This document shows positions 1 through 5,759 of a stretch of DNA of 5,759 nt, piece by piece; position 1 is the first letter of the stretch; each line of letters begins with the position of its first letter. The notes under the pieces are model-generated. The model worked only from the letters and a program-made list of their open reading frames with translations. It was not told the origin of the DNA and made no database searches. The position numbers and the translations under genes were made by a program. This DNA comes from a bacterium (GTDB lineage Bacteria; Verrucomicrobiota; Verrucomicrobiia; Limisphaerales; UBA11358). The stretch is from assembly GCA_021781185.1 (NCBI GenBank), contig JAJXXI010000307.1:1-5759 (forward strand). Reading direction: 5' to 3'.

Positions 1-478
1 CCAGTCCGCCAACGCAGCCGAGCAGGGCGCGCGGCGCGGTTTTAATGCCCAGTTCGCGCAAGCCGTGGCAACCGTCGTGAAAAGTGACCTTGTGCGGGAA
101 ATGGGCGCCAAGATCCGTGACGCCGAGCTTGTTGACGAGAAAATCCGAAAATTCCCAGGTGCGGTTGGACACTTCTTTTGCCAGGGCCGCGTGCGGGGTT
201 CCGGTGAACAGTTCCGGATAGAATTTTTTCACCATCGCGCCGCAGGAACCGGAGCCAATGACCACGGCCTCCGCATTCTCAAGTTGTTTCAGGACGGGCT
301 GGGCGATGGCGCGCGCCTCCGCCCAGTAGCCGGAATTGAAAGGAGGCTGGCCGCAGCAGGCGATTTCTTCCGGGCAAACCACGCGATGGCCGAGGCGTTC
401 CAGAATTTCCACCATGCTGATGCCGGCGCGCGGATACACCGCGTCCACAAAACAAGGGATGAAAAGGGTGACAGTCAT
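1..478 (-). CDS. lutA: LutA/YkgE-type (Fe-S)-binding lactate utilisation protein, N-terminal part, cut by the window edge
   Basis: The translation (159 residues visible; family members are about 240) starts MTVTLFIPCF and follows the LutA/YkgE pattern. It has an N-terminal Cys (C9), a CCG motif with the context ACCGQPPFNSGY (C41, C42), the GSGSC segment (C79), then a DFLVNKLGV segment and HDGCHGLRELG (C137), which opens the second cysteine-rich (CCG) domain. That second half lies off the left edge. The first CCG domain lacks the full C-x-x-C end, which is also the case in B. subtilis LutA as I recall it. In B. subtilis, LutA, LutB and LutC together oxidise L-lactate to pyruvate in the cytoplasm through Fe-S clusters. 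The ATG at 478 is chosen because the family begins only a few residues before the first Cys; the frame stays open upstream to about 520 without another ATG. No Shine-Dalgarno is visible. It lies 143 bp downstream of the binding-protein gene on the same strand, with a possible terminator between. A glycolate oxidase GlcF-like or other CCG-domain oxidoreductase subunit is the main alternative. Confidence 0.88.
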   Translation of the reverse strand, partial: MTVTLFIPCFVDAVYPRAGISMVEILERLGHRVVCPEEIACCGQPPFNSGYWAEARAIAQPVLKQLENAEAVVIGSGSCGAMVKKFYPELFTGTPHAALAKEVSNRTWEFSDFLVNKLGVTDLGAHFPHKVTFHDGCHGLRELGIKTAPRALLGCVGGL

Positions 479-525
479 CAGATTGCAACCACGATATTTT
501 TCAACACAAAGGCGGGCGCGTCATT

Positions 526-571
526 AAAAAAATGAAGCCGTCATGATTCTGCGGCAACCTGCTTCGACGGC
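526..571 (-). terminator. Possible intrinsic terminator after the solute-binding protein gene
   Basis: Read on the minus strand, GCCGTC (571-566) can pair with GACGGC (542-537), followed after four bases by seven consecutive T (532-526). The loop is long (23 nt), which weakens the call. A competing 5-bp pairing, GAAGC (565-561) with GCTTC (538-534), ends two bases from the T-tract. The position, about 50 bp past the stop of the binding-protein gene, is right for a terminator and would separate that transcript from the downstream LutA gene. Confidence 0.4.
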
Positions 572-621
572 ACGGGATGTATGCCTTGCGCGACGCGACA
601 CCGTTTCCGCCCCGGATTTCG

Positions 622-2415
622 TCATTTCTTGAAATACAACTCCTCAATATTCCAGGTGACCCGGTAGTAGCTCAAGGCGGTCGGCCGCACGTTGCCGATG
701 TTTGAACGGATGGCGGCGTAGTAATATGGCGTGACGGTGAAAATCATCGGCATTTGCTTGGACAAAATTTCCTGGACTTCGTCGAAATCCTTTTTGCGCT
801 CCGCGAAATCCAAGGTTTTCATCTGGGCGTCCATCAGGTAATCCAGCCGCGCCTCCCAAGCGGTCGAAGGTGTTTTCTGGCGGGGAAACCATTGATGCGT
901 GAAGCCGCTGGACTTGATCACGTTCATGTTGGAGGACGGATCCGTGCTACCGCCGCCAAGTCCCAGCAACACACAGTCATAATCGTAAGAGCTGTCAATC
1001 TTGTTGACCAGGGTGTTGAACTCAATCGGCTGGCAGATCACTTTGAACCCGAGTTTCTGGAGGTCGGACTGGATGAGCACGGCGGCCTTTTGCCGGGCGT
1101 CATTGCCCGTGTTGGTGTTCAGGACAAATTCAATCGGATTACCGTCCGCATCTTCCATCTTCCCGTCGCCATTGCGATCTTCGATGCCAATCTCCTTCAG
1201 CAACGCGCGCGCCTTGGCCGGATCGTAGGGATATTTTTTAATGTTCGGATCATACCATTTTTTATTCCCGGGCGTCACAAAGCCATAGGCCGGCACCGCG
1301 CGGCCGGAATAGATCGAATTGATGATAGCCTGCCGGTTGACCGCATACGAACAGGCCTGGCGGAATTTCTCGTTGCGGAACCACTTCAACTTCTTCGGAT
1401 CCACATAAGGCCGGCCGGTTTGGGCGTTTACGTTGGTGTTTTCATTGAACCAGAAAAAGCTGTTTTCCAGGCCGATGCCGGGTTCAAGAAACCGGAAATC
1501 ACCCTTGGCCGAGGCCTCCTTGAAACGGTCGTATTCATAGGGCAGCACAAAATCATCCGCATCGCTCTCGCCGGTGAGCATCCGCAACGACACCGCGTTC
1601 ATGTCCGGCACCACGGTGTAAATGACATTGTCGAAATACGGCAGGCGCTGCCCATTGCTGTCCACCTCGAAGAAATAGGGGTTGCGCGCCAGCAGCGTGT
1701 ATTGCGACGGCTTGTATTCCTGAATGATGAAAGGTCCGCTGCCGACGATGTCCTTCGCCGGCGTGTCCGTGCCGTAAGCCGAGGCGAATGTTCCGTTCGT
1801 GACCGCTTTTTCCAAAATGTGCTTGGGCAGAATGGGCACGCCCGCGCCGAAGTTTTCCAGAAACGGCGCGTAAATCTCCGGCGTGACCACCTGGACGGTG
1901 AGATCGTCCAGCTTGGTCACGGTGAACGTCTTCCTGCCAATCAAAAACTGGTCGTGCATCACGTTGTCAATTTTTGGATTGCAGATCACGTTCCAGGTAA
2001 AGACCACGTCGTCTGCGGTCAGCGGTGCGCCATCGCTCCAGTGCAGATTCTTGCGCAAACGAAACGTCCACGTTTTGCCGTCGGGTGAATTCGTCCACCA
2101 GTCGGCCAGTCCCGGCTCCACGGTCTGGGACGGCGTGTCGTAGCCCAGCAAGGAGGCGAACAGAAAACGGTAAATGTCCTGGGAAGAGGATTCGTCGGCC
2201 GTGATGGGGTTGAAGGTCTTGGGATCGCTGAACGTGGCCACCACGAACCGGCCGCCGCGAATGCCCGGCTGGCATTTCGCCACCAACGGCGGTTCCGGGA
2301 GCGGATAGCTGGCGGCGGATTTTTCCGGTGCCGCCGGGGTGGAACTCTTGCCGCAGCCGGCCAGCACGATGGCGGCGGCGCAAAATGTGAAAATTGGGAT
2401 GAGACCTTTATTCAT
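622..2415 (-). CDS. Family 5 extracellular solute-binding lipoprotein of a peptide-type ABC importer
   Basis: This 597-residue protein is the probable substrate receptor of the divergent transporter. It has a lipoprotein signal peptide: K3, a hydrophobic stretch at residues 5-18, then lipobox LAGC with lipidated Cys at 21, followed by a Ser/Pro/Ala linker to about residue 45. The mature part shows SBP_bac_5 (DppA/OppA/NikA-type) hallmarks: TFSDPKTFNP near 61-70, WTFRLRKNLHWSDGAPLTAD near 116-135 with DDVVFTWN, GSGPFIIQEY near 225-234, NPYFFE near 245-250, and FRQACSYAVNRQAI near 351-364. Residues 413-424 (DRNGDGKMEDAD) form an EF-hand-like calcium loop inside the domain. Length is slightly above E. 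coli DppA (about 535). The ATG at 2415 directly precedes the signal peptide; its leader is A-rich without a clear Shine-Dalgarno. The gene is transcribed away from the permease operon, 140 bp from the first permease start. Family 5 proteins bind di- or oligopeptides, but also nickel, haem, murein peptides or sugars, so the ligand cannot be fixed from sequence. Confidence 0.95.
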   Translation of the reverse strand: MNKGLIPIFTFCAAAIVLAGCGKSSTPAAPEKSAASYPLPEPPLVAKCQPGIRGGRFVVATFSDPKTFNPITADESSSQDIYRFLFASLLGYDTPSQTVEPGLADWWTNSPDGKTWTFRLRKNLHWSDGAPLTADDVVFTWNVICNPKIDNVMHDQFLIGRKTFTVTKLDDLTVQVVTPEIYAPFLENFGAGVPILPKHILEKAVTNGTFASAYGTDTPAKDIVGSGPFIIQEYKPSQYTLLARNPYFFEVDSNGQRLPYFDNVIYTVVPDMNAVSLRMLTGESDADDFVLPYEYDRFKEASAKGDFRFLEPGIGLENSFFWFNENTNVNAQTGRPYVDPKKLKWFRNEKFRQACSYAVNRQAIINSIYSGRAVPAYGFVTPGNKKWYDPNIKKYPYDPAKARALLKEIGIEDRNGDGKMEDADGNPIEFVLNTNTGNDARQKAAVLIQSDLQKLGFKVICQPIEFNTLVNKIDSSYDYDCVLLGLGGGSTDPSSNMNVIKSSGFTHQWFPRQKTPSTAWEARLDYLMDAQMKTLDFAERKKDFDEVQEILSKQMPMIFTVTPYYYAAIRSNIGNVRPTALSYYRVTWNIEELYFKK

Positions 2416-2555
2416 GCACTCGCTTTGTTTTTTTGTTTGAACTGCGGACGCACCGTAACAAAGCCGGAGCGGTTCAACAACTGTGTTTCTGGGCCAGGAA
2501 GTTTGAATTCACTCGCATCTGCGCGCGAGTTTTGTCACTTTGCCGGCGCATTGAG
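2416..2555. promoter_or_regulatory. Divergent intergenic region, probable bidirectional promoter/operator
   Basis: This 140-bp gap separates the start of the binding-protein gene (minus) from the start of the first permease gene (plus), so both transcription units most likely begin here. I see no convincing -35/-10 pair on either strand; the best minus-strand candidate, TTGTTG then 17 bp then TACGGT, matches the sigma-70 consensus poorly. Visible landmarks are a T-rich run at 2424-2438, giving the binding-protein mRNA an A-rich leader, and a perfect inverted repeat at 2511-2530. An upstream TTG at 2433 would extend the permease by 41 residues, but that extension is Arg/Cys-rich and unlike a permease N-terminus, so I treat the stretch as non-coding. 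Confidence 0.6.
2511..2530. repeat. Perfect 6-bp inverted repeat upstream of the permease operon (possible operator or leader hairpin)
   Basis: ACTCGC (2511-2516) and GCGAGT (2525-2530) are exact reverse complements separated by 8 bp. The repeat lies 25 bp before the first permease ATG. It could be a dimeric regulator site or, if transcribed, a hairpin followed by TTTTG. A third copy of the half-site, in the wider form CACTCGC shared with 2510-2516, sits at 2417-2423 just upstream of the binding-protein ATG. The site is short enough to arise by chance. Confidence 0.35.
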
Positions 2556-3521
2556 ATGTTGAAGTTTGTCCTGAAACGATTGCTGCACATGATTCCGCTC
2601 CTGTTGGGCGTTTCGTTGCTGACCTTCCTGCTGATGTCGCTCGCGCCGGGCGATTACTTCACCACGCTGCTGCAAAACCCCCAAATCTCGCCGGACACCG
2701 TTGCCCGGCTCAAGGCCCAGTTCCATCTGGACCAGCCCTGGTATGTGCAATACTTCTACTGGTTCAAGAGCGTGCTGCACGGCGACTTCGGCTATTCCAT
2801 GGCCTATAAAATCCCCGCCACCTCGCTCATTTTTGCCCGGCTCTGGAACACGTTTCTGCTCTCGTTCGTGGCCATGATCATGGCCTGGGCCGTCGCCGTG
2901 CCGCTGGGCATCTGGGCGGCGGTGAAAAAAGATTCGTGGATAGACCGCGCCTGTTCGCTCATCGCCTTTGTCGGACTGTCGGTCCCGGACGTGCTGTTGT
3001 CTTTGCTGGCGCTTTGGTTTGCGGCGGCGACCCGCTGGTTCCCCGTCGGTGGTGCCCAGAGTCCTTACTACGATTTGCTGACGCCCATGCAGCAATTCTG
3101 GGATCGGGTGCATTATCTCATTCTGCCCGCGCTGGTGCTGGCCGCCAGCAGCCTGGCCGGCATCATGCGCCAGATGCGCTCCAATCTGCTCGACACGTTG
3201 CGCGCCGAATACGTTACCGCCGCGCGCGCGCGCGGCCTCGGCGAGGGCTGGGTAATTTGGAAACACGCCTTGCGCAACGCCATCAATCCGCTGCTCACCA
3301 TCTTCGGCTACTCGCTTGCCAGCCTGCTGAGCGGCGCGTTCATCGTGGAAAACATCATGGCCTGGCCCGGTCTCGGCCGGCTGACAATGGAGGCGTTTTT
3401 CGCCAAGGATTCCTACCTCGTCGTGGACAGCGTGGTCATGGCCACCGCGTTGCTGGTGATGGGAAATTTCATCGCCGATCTGCTGCTCGCGTGGAGCGAC
3501 CCGCGCATCCGGCTCAAATAA
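2556..3521 (+). CDS. dppB: DppB/OppB-type peptide ABC transporter permease
   Basis: This 321-residue inner-membrane protein forms half of the channel. It begins MLKFVLKRLLHMIPLLLGVS, the standard start of DppB-type permeases (basic helix, then transmembrane segment 1 at about 12-30). The motif LAPGDYF follows, then RLKAQFHLDQPWYVQYFYW (about 51-69) and LHGDFGYSM (74-82), all typical of the family's periplasmic region. Further membrane segments lie at about 97-122, 133-157, 187-205, 245-266 and 290-312. The EAA loop that docks on the ATPase is at 218-246 (EYVTAARARGLG, ending NAINPL), and the C-terminus DPRIRLK is typical. The ATG at 2556 is chosen over the upstream TTG at 2433 because it gives the family-typical length and N-terminus. 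No clear Shine-Dalgarno precedes it. It is the first gene of a plus-strand operon, and the next permease starts after 1 bp. Dipeptide versus oligopeptide (OppB) or nickel (NikB) specificity cannot be read from the permease. Confidence 0.95.
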   Translation: MLKFVLKRLLHMIPLLLGVSLLTFLLMSLAPGDYFTTLLQNPQISPDTVARLKAQFHLDQPWYVQYFYWFKSVLHGDFGYSMAYKIPATSLIFARLWNTFLLSFVAMIMAWAVAVPLGIWAAVKKDSWIDRACSLIAFVGLSVPDVLLSLLALWFAAATRWFPVGGAQSPYYDLLTPMQQFWDRVHYLILPALVLAASSLAGIMRQMRSNLLDTLRAEYVTAARARGLGEGWVIWKHALRNAINPLLTIFGYSLASLLSGAFIVENIMAWPGLGRLTMEAFFAKDSYLVVDSVVMATALLVMGNFIADLLLAWSDPRIRLK

Positions 3522-3522
3522 A

Positions 3523-4611
3523 ATGGAAACCGCCGCGCCCCAACCAAATCCCGTGATCGAGCAGCCGCTCTCGCCCTGGCAGTTGTTTTGGCGCCGGCTC
3601 AAGCGCCGGCGGATCGCGCTGGCGGGCGGCGTGATTTTGATCGGGCTGTATGCCGTGTCGCTGTTTGCCGGATTCATCGCGCCTTACCGTTATGACCGCA
3701 TAGACGACCGGAGTTTTTTTCACCCGCCCACACCTCCTCGCTGGCAGGGGTTCCACCTGGTGATGCCGCGCTATGAGAAAGGACCCGGCACCTTCAATTA
3801 CCGCGCGGTCCTGGACGACACCAAGCCGGTTCATTTCTTCGTGCGCGGCGACAAATACAAGTTGTTTGGTTTGCTTCCCGCCTCGATTCATCTCTTTGGC
3901 ACGGGCGATCCAAACTATCCGGTTTATCTTTTGGGAGCCGACCAGTTTGGGCGCGACGAATTTTCACGCCTGCTTTACGGCTCGCAAATCTCCCTCTCCA
4001 TCGGCGTTGTCGGGATTCTGCTCTCGTTTTCGATGGGCATGATCATGGGCGGCATCTCCGGCTATTTCAGCGGACGGACGGATATGGTCATCATGCGCCT
4101 GTGCGAATTGATCATGTCCATTCCCGCGTTGTATCTGATCATTTCCCTGCGCGCCGCGTTTCCGCCGGGCATGAGTTCCGCGAAGGTCTATGCGATGATC
4201 GTCGTCATCCTGAGCTTCATCGGCTGGGCCAGCATGGCGCGCGTGATTCGCGGCATGGCATTGTCGTTCCGGGAACAGCAATTCGTGCTGGCCGCCCGCG
4301 CGCTCGGTCAGACCCACCTCAAAATCATCGTGCGCCACATCCTGCCGAACACCTTTTCCTACGTCATCGTCGCCGCCACCCTGAGCGTGCCGTATTACAT
4401 CCTCGGCGAAGTGGTGCTGAGTTTTCTCGGCGTGGGCATCCAGGAACCCAGCGCGAGCTGGGGCAACATGCTGACCGCCGCGCAAAACATCGAATACCTG
4501 CGGAATTATCCGTGGCTGCTTGCGCCCGGCGCGGCGATTTTTGTGACCGTGCTCGCCTTCAACTTTCTCGGCGACGGCCTGCGCGACGCGGCGGACGCGA
4601 AATCCAATTGA
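3523..4611 (+). CDS. dppC: DppC/OppC-type peptide ABC transporter permease with extended periplasmic segment
   Basis: This 362-residue protein is the second channel half. Residues 1-30 are a cytoplasmic tail with SPWQLFWRRLKRRR, matching the OppC N-terminal domain; transmembrane segment 1 is at about 31-53. An unusually long periplasmic segment follows (about 55-136, including FFVRGDKYKLFGLLP and HLFGTGDPNYPVY) before the family signature LLGADQFGRDEFSRLLYGS at 137-154. The remaining membrane segments are at about 155-178, 188-208, 221-241, 277-301 and 331-352. The EAA loop is at 254-276 (FVLAARALGQ, ending RHILPN), and the end FNFLGDGLRDAAD is typical. E. coli DppC is about 300 residues; the difference is almost all in the segment between the first membrane helix and the signature. 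The start lies 1 bp after the previous stop codon, implying translational coupling, with no Shine-Dalgarno of its own. It should pair with the DppB-type permease just upstream. Confidence 0.95.
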   Translation: METAAPQPNPVIEQPLSPWQLFWRRLKRRRIALAGGVILIGLYAVSLFAGFIAPYRYDRIDDRSFFHPPTPPRWQGFHLVMPRYEKGPGTFNYRAVLDDTKPVHFFVRGDKYKLFGLLPASIHLFGTGDPNYPVYLLGADQFGRDEFSRLLYGSQISLSIGVVGILLSFSMGMIMGGISGYFSGRTDMVIMRLCELIMSIPALYLIISLRAAFPPGMSSAKVYAMIVVILSFIGWASMARVIRGMALSFREQQFVLAARALGQTHLKIIVRHILPNTFSYVIVAATLSVPYYILGEVVLSFLGVGIQEPSASWGNMLTAAQNIEYLRNYPWLLAPGAAIFVTVLAFNFLGDGLRDAADAKSN

Positions 4612-4623
4612 AACCAAACTGCA

Positions 4624-4704
4624 ATGAACCCATTAAAATCCGCTCCACTGCTCGCCGGTGCCGTCCGCCCGGAGATTCCGTTTTGGATTTTTTTTAATTC
4701 CTGA
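4624..4704 (+). other. Small open stretch (26 codons) between the DppC- and DppD-type genes, doubtful coding
   Basis: An ATG at 4624 opens 26 codons ending at TGA 4702-4704, 5 bp before the DppD-type start. It would encode MNPLKSAPLLAGAVRPEIP followed by a short aromatic tail (FWIFFNS). It lies in the same frame as the DppC-type gene, with only TGA 4609-4611 between, and has no Shine-Dalgarno. Its closeness to the next ATG could give translational coupling, but an open run of this length is likely enough by chance, and I do not recognise the peptide. Confidence 0.12.
4670..4695 (+). terminator. Weak hairpin plus T-tract inside the operon (possible attenuator)
   Basis: CGGA (4670-4673) can pair with TCCG (4677-4680) across a 3-base loop, followed by TTTT, GGA and then eight T (4688-4695). 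The 4-bp stem is too short for a strong terminator. If active it would reduce transcription into the ATPase genes relative to the permeases. The U-rich run just before the DppD-type start could equally act as a ribosome-recruiting leader in the absence of a Shine-Dalgarno. Confidence 0.2.
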
Positions 4705-4709
4705 CCGGC

Positions 4710-5666
4710 ATGGCCCTGCTTGAAATCAACAATCTGAAAATGGACTTTGGCAAAGGCGCGGACGCCGCGCGGGCCCTGGACGGGTTGTCCCTGACCATCG
4801 GCGCGGGCGAAACCGTCTGCCTCGTCGGCGAAAGCGGCTGCGGCAAAACGGTCACCGCATTGTCCATCGCCCGCCTCGTGCCCGCGCCGCCGGCGCATTA
4901 TGTCGGCGGGGAAATTCTCCTGAACGGGCGGAACACTCTGACCATGTCCGCGCGCGAATTGCAGGCAATTCGCGGTGGCGTGGTCAGTTACGTCTTTCAA
5001 GACCCGGGCGCGTCGTTGAATCCCGTTTTCCGCATCGGCAATCAAATCAAGGAGGCGCTCAAGCCGCACCGGCCGGCCCGCGCGACCGACGCCGAGATGA
5101 TCCGCCTGCTGAAGCTCGTCGGCATTTCCGCGCCGGAATCGCGCCTGAAGAATTATCCGTTCGAGCTGTCCGGCGGCATGCAGCAGCGGGTGATGATCGC
5201 GATGGCGTTGGCGAGCGAACCCAGGCTGCTCGTGGCCGACGAGCCGACCACCGCGCTCGACGTGACGATACAGGCGCAGATTCTGGATTTGCTGCGCGAC
5301 CTCAAGCAGCGGCTCGGCATGGCCATTCTGCTCATCACGCACAACCTCGGCATTGTCGGCGACATGGCCGACCGCGTGGCCGTGATGTATGCCGGGCAGA
5401 TTGTGGAATTGTCGCCTGCGAAGGAGTTGTTGCGCCGCCCGCTGCATCCCTACACCCAGGCGCTGATGAATTCCGTCCCCAAACTGCGCGGTGACGTTCA
5501 ACGGCTTTCAGCCATTCCCGGCAATGTTCCGCGCATCGGCAAATTCCCGCCCGGCTGCCGGTTCGCCCCGCGCTGTCCGGTCGCCAGACCGGAATGCTCG
5601 GACAAACTGCCGGAATTGATCGAAGTTGAACTCGGACGATGGGTCCGCTGTCCGTTTTGGAAATGA
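4710..5666 (+). CDS. dppD: DppD/OppD-type peptide ABC transporter ATP-binding protein
   Basis: This 318-residue cytoplasmic ATPase is one of two that drive the importer. All nucleotide-binding motifs are intact: Walker A GESGCGKT (40-47), Q-loop VFQDP (Q97), ABC signature LSGGMQQR (153-160), Walker [10 protein letters not shown] (172-180, catalytic E178), D-loop TALD (181-184) and switch His H211 in LLITHNLG. The C-terminal oligopeptide/dipeptide (oligo_HPY) extension begins near 230, with [12 protein letters not shown] at 246-257, and holds four Cys (C283, C289, C296, C314) in GCRFAPRCP...EC...VRC. In related Dpp/Opp ATPases these cysteines bind a [4Fe-4S] cluster. Length fits DppD (about 327). 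The ATG at 4710 gives the usual [10 protein letters not shown] start; no Shine-Dalgarno is seen, but a T-rich stretch lies upstream. A 98-bp gap separates it from the DppC-type gene, and the DppF-type gene follows at once, so it belongs to the operon. Confidence 0.95.
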   Translation: MALLEINNLKMDFGKGADAARALDGLSLTIGAGETVCLVGESGCGKTVTALSIARLVPAPPAHYVGGEILLNGRNTLTMSARELQAIRGGVVSYVFQDPGASLNPVFRIGNQIKEALKPHRPARATDAEMIRLLKLVGISAPESRLKNYPFELSGGMQQRVMIAMALASEPRLLVADEPTTALDVTIQAQILDLLRDLKQRLGMAILLITHNLGIVGDMADRVAVMYAGQIVELSPAKELLRRPLHPYTQALMNSVPKLRGDVQRLSAIPGNVPRIGKFPPGCRFAPRCPVARPECSDKLPELIEVELGRWVRCPFWK

Positions 5667-5668
5667 TC

Positions 5669-5759
5669 ATGAGCCTGCTTGAAGTCAAAAACCTGAAGGT
5701 GCATTTCCCGGTGAAACACGGGATGTTCAGCCGTGTCCGCGAATTCGTGAAGGCGGTGG
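5669..5759 (+). CDS. dppF: DppF/OppF-type peptide ABC transporter ATP-binding protein, N-terminus only
   Basis: Thirty codons are visible before the right edge: MSLLEVKNLKVHFPVKHG, then MFSRVREFVKAV. This is the typical start of the second ATPase of Dpp/Opp importers: first beta strand LLEVKNLKVHFPV, an inserted basic loop, then the strand leading to the D-G-V-S segment before Walker A, which is off the window. The ATG at 5669 is preferred because it gives the standard N-terminus and has a minimal GGA (5659-5661) 7 bases before it. An in-frame ATG at 5663 overlaps the previous stop as ATGA and would add Met-Ile. Either way it is coupled to the DppD-type gene. Placement after a DppD-type ATPase supports the DppF/OppF call; the catalytic motifs cannot be checked. 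Confidence 0.88.
   Translation, partial: MSLLEVKNLKVHFPVKHGMFSRVREFVKAV

Noticed and set aside
65..535. A 156-codon open frame on the plus strand at the left end
   Set aside because: It is antisense to the LutA-type gene, whose conserved cysteines and N-terminus are clearly present on the minus strand.
754..2088. A 444-codon open frame on the plus strand, opposite the solute-binding protein gene
   Set aside because: It is fully antisense to a clear family 5 receptor gene, its translation resembles no family I know, and long antisense open frames are common in GC-rich genes.
2435..2507. Direct repeat GTTTGAA at 2435-2441 and 2501-2507 in the divergent region
   Set aside because: Seven bases repeated once over 66 bp in an AT-richer stretch is easily chance, with no symmetry relative to the starts.
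2433..2555. N-terminal extension of the DppB-type permease from a TTG at 2433
   Set aside because: The added 41 residues do not resemble the family N-terminus, and the ATG at 2556 gives the standard MLKFVLKRLL start.
2535..3677. A 380-codon open frame on the minus strand, opposite the two permease genes
   Set aside because: Its translation is rich in Arg, Gln, Gly and His without domain motifs, and it is antisense to two convincing permeases.
4506..5501. A 331-codon open frame on the minus strand, opposite the DppD-type ATPase
   Set aside because: It covers the opposite strand of an ATPase with every motif intact and shows no recognisable domain.

Overview
The window looks like a fragment of a GC-rich bacterial chromosome. 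It holds one nearly complete dipeptide/oligopeptide-type ABC importer beside the start of a lactate-utilisation gene. None of the starts has a strong Shine-Dalgarno sequence, and the lipoprotein-type binding protein points to a diderm. Verrucomicrobiota or a similar phylum is my best guess, from general resemblance of the proteins only; no phylogenetic marker is present and I hold it loosely.

Layout: (1) Positions 1-478, minus strand, carry the N-terminal two thirds of a LutA/YkgE-type cysteine-rich Fe-S protein, cut by the window edge. (2) Positions 479-621 are a short gap with a terminator-like hairpin and T-tract serving the minus-strand gene to its right. (3) Positions 622-2415, minus strand, encode a 597-residue lipoprotein of the family 5 extracellular solute-binding proteins. 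(4) Positions 2416-2555 are a divergent intergenic region that must hold the promoters for both directions; it contains a perfect 6-bp inverted repeat. (5) Positions 2556-5759, plus strand, form a compact operon: DppB-type permease, DppC-type permease (1-bp gap), a 98-bp spacer with a T-tract and a small in-frame open stretch, DppD-type ATPase, and the first 30 codons of a DppF-type ATPase cut by the right edge.

The parts fit one machine. The lipoprotein captures peptide or a related solute outside the inner membrane, the two permeases form the channel, and the two ATPases power import. What is less usual is that the binding protein is transcribed away from the permease/ATPase operon, so its level could be set separately. 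The LutA fragment implies that partner genes of the LutABC lactate oxidation complex may lie to the left of the window.

I found no mobile element, CRISPR array, tRNA or rRNA. No undescribed system is evident: the genes belong to well-known families, and the points worth a second look are regulatory and structural details.
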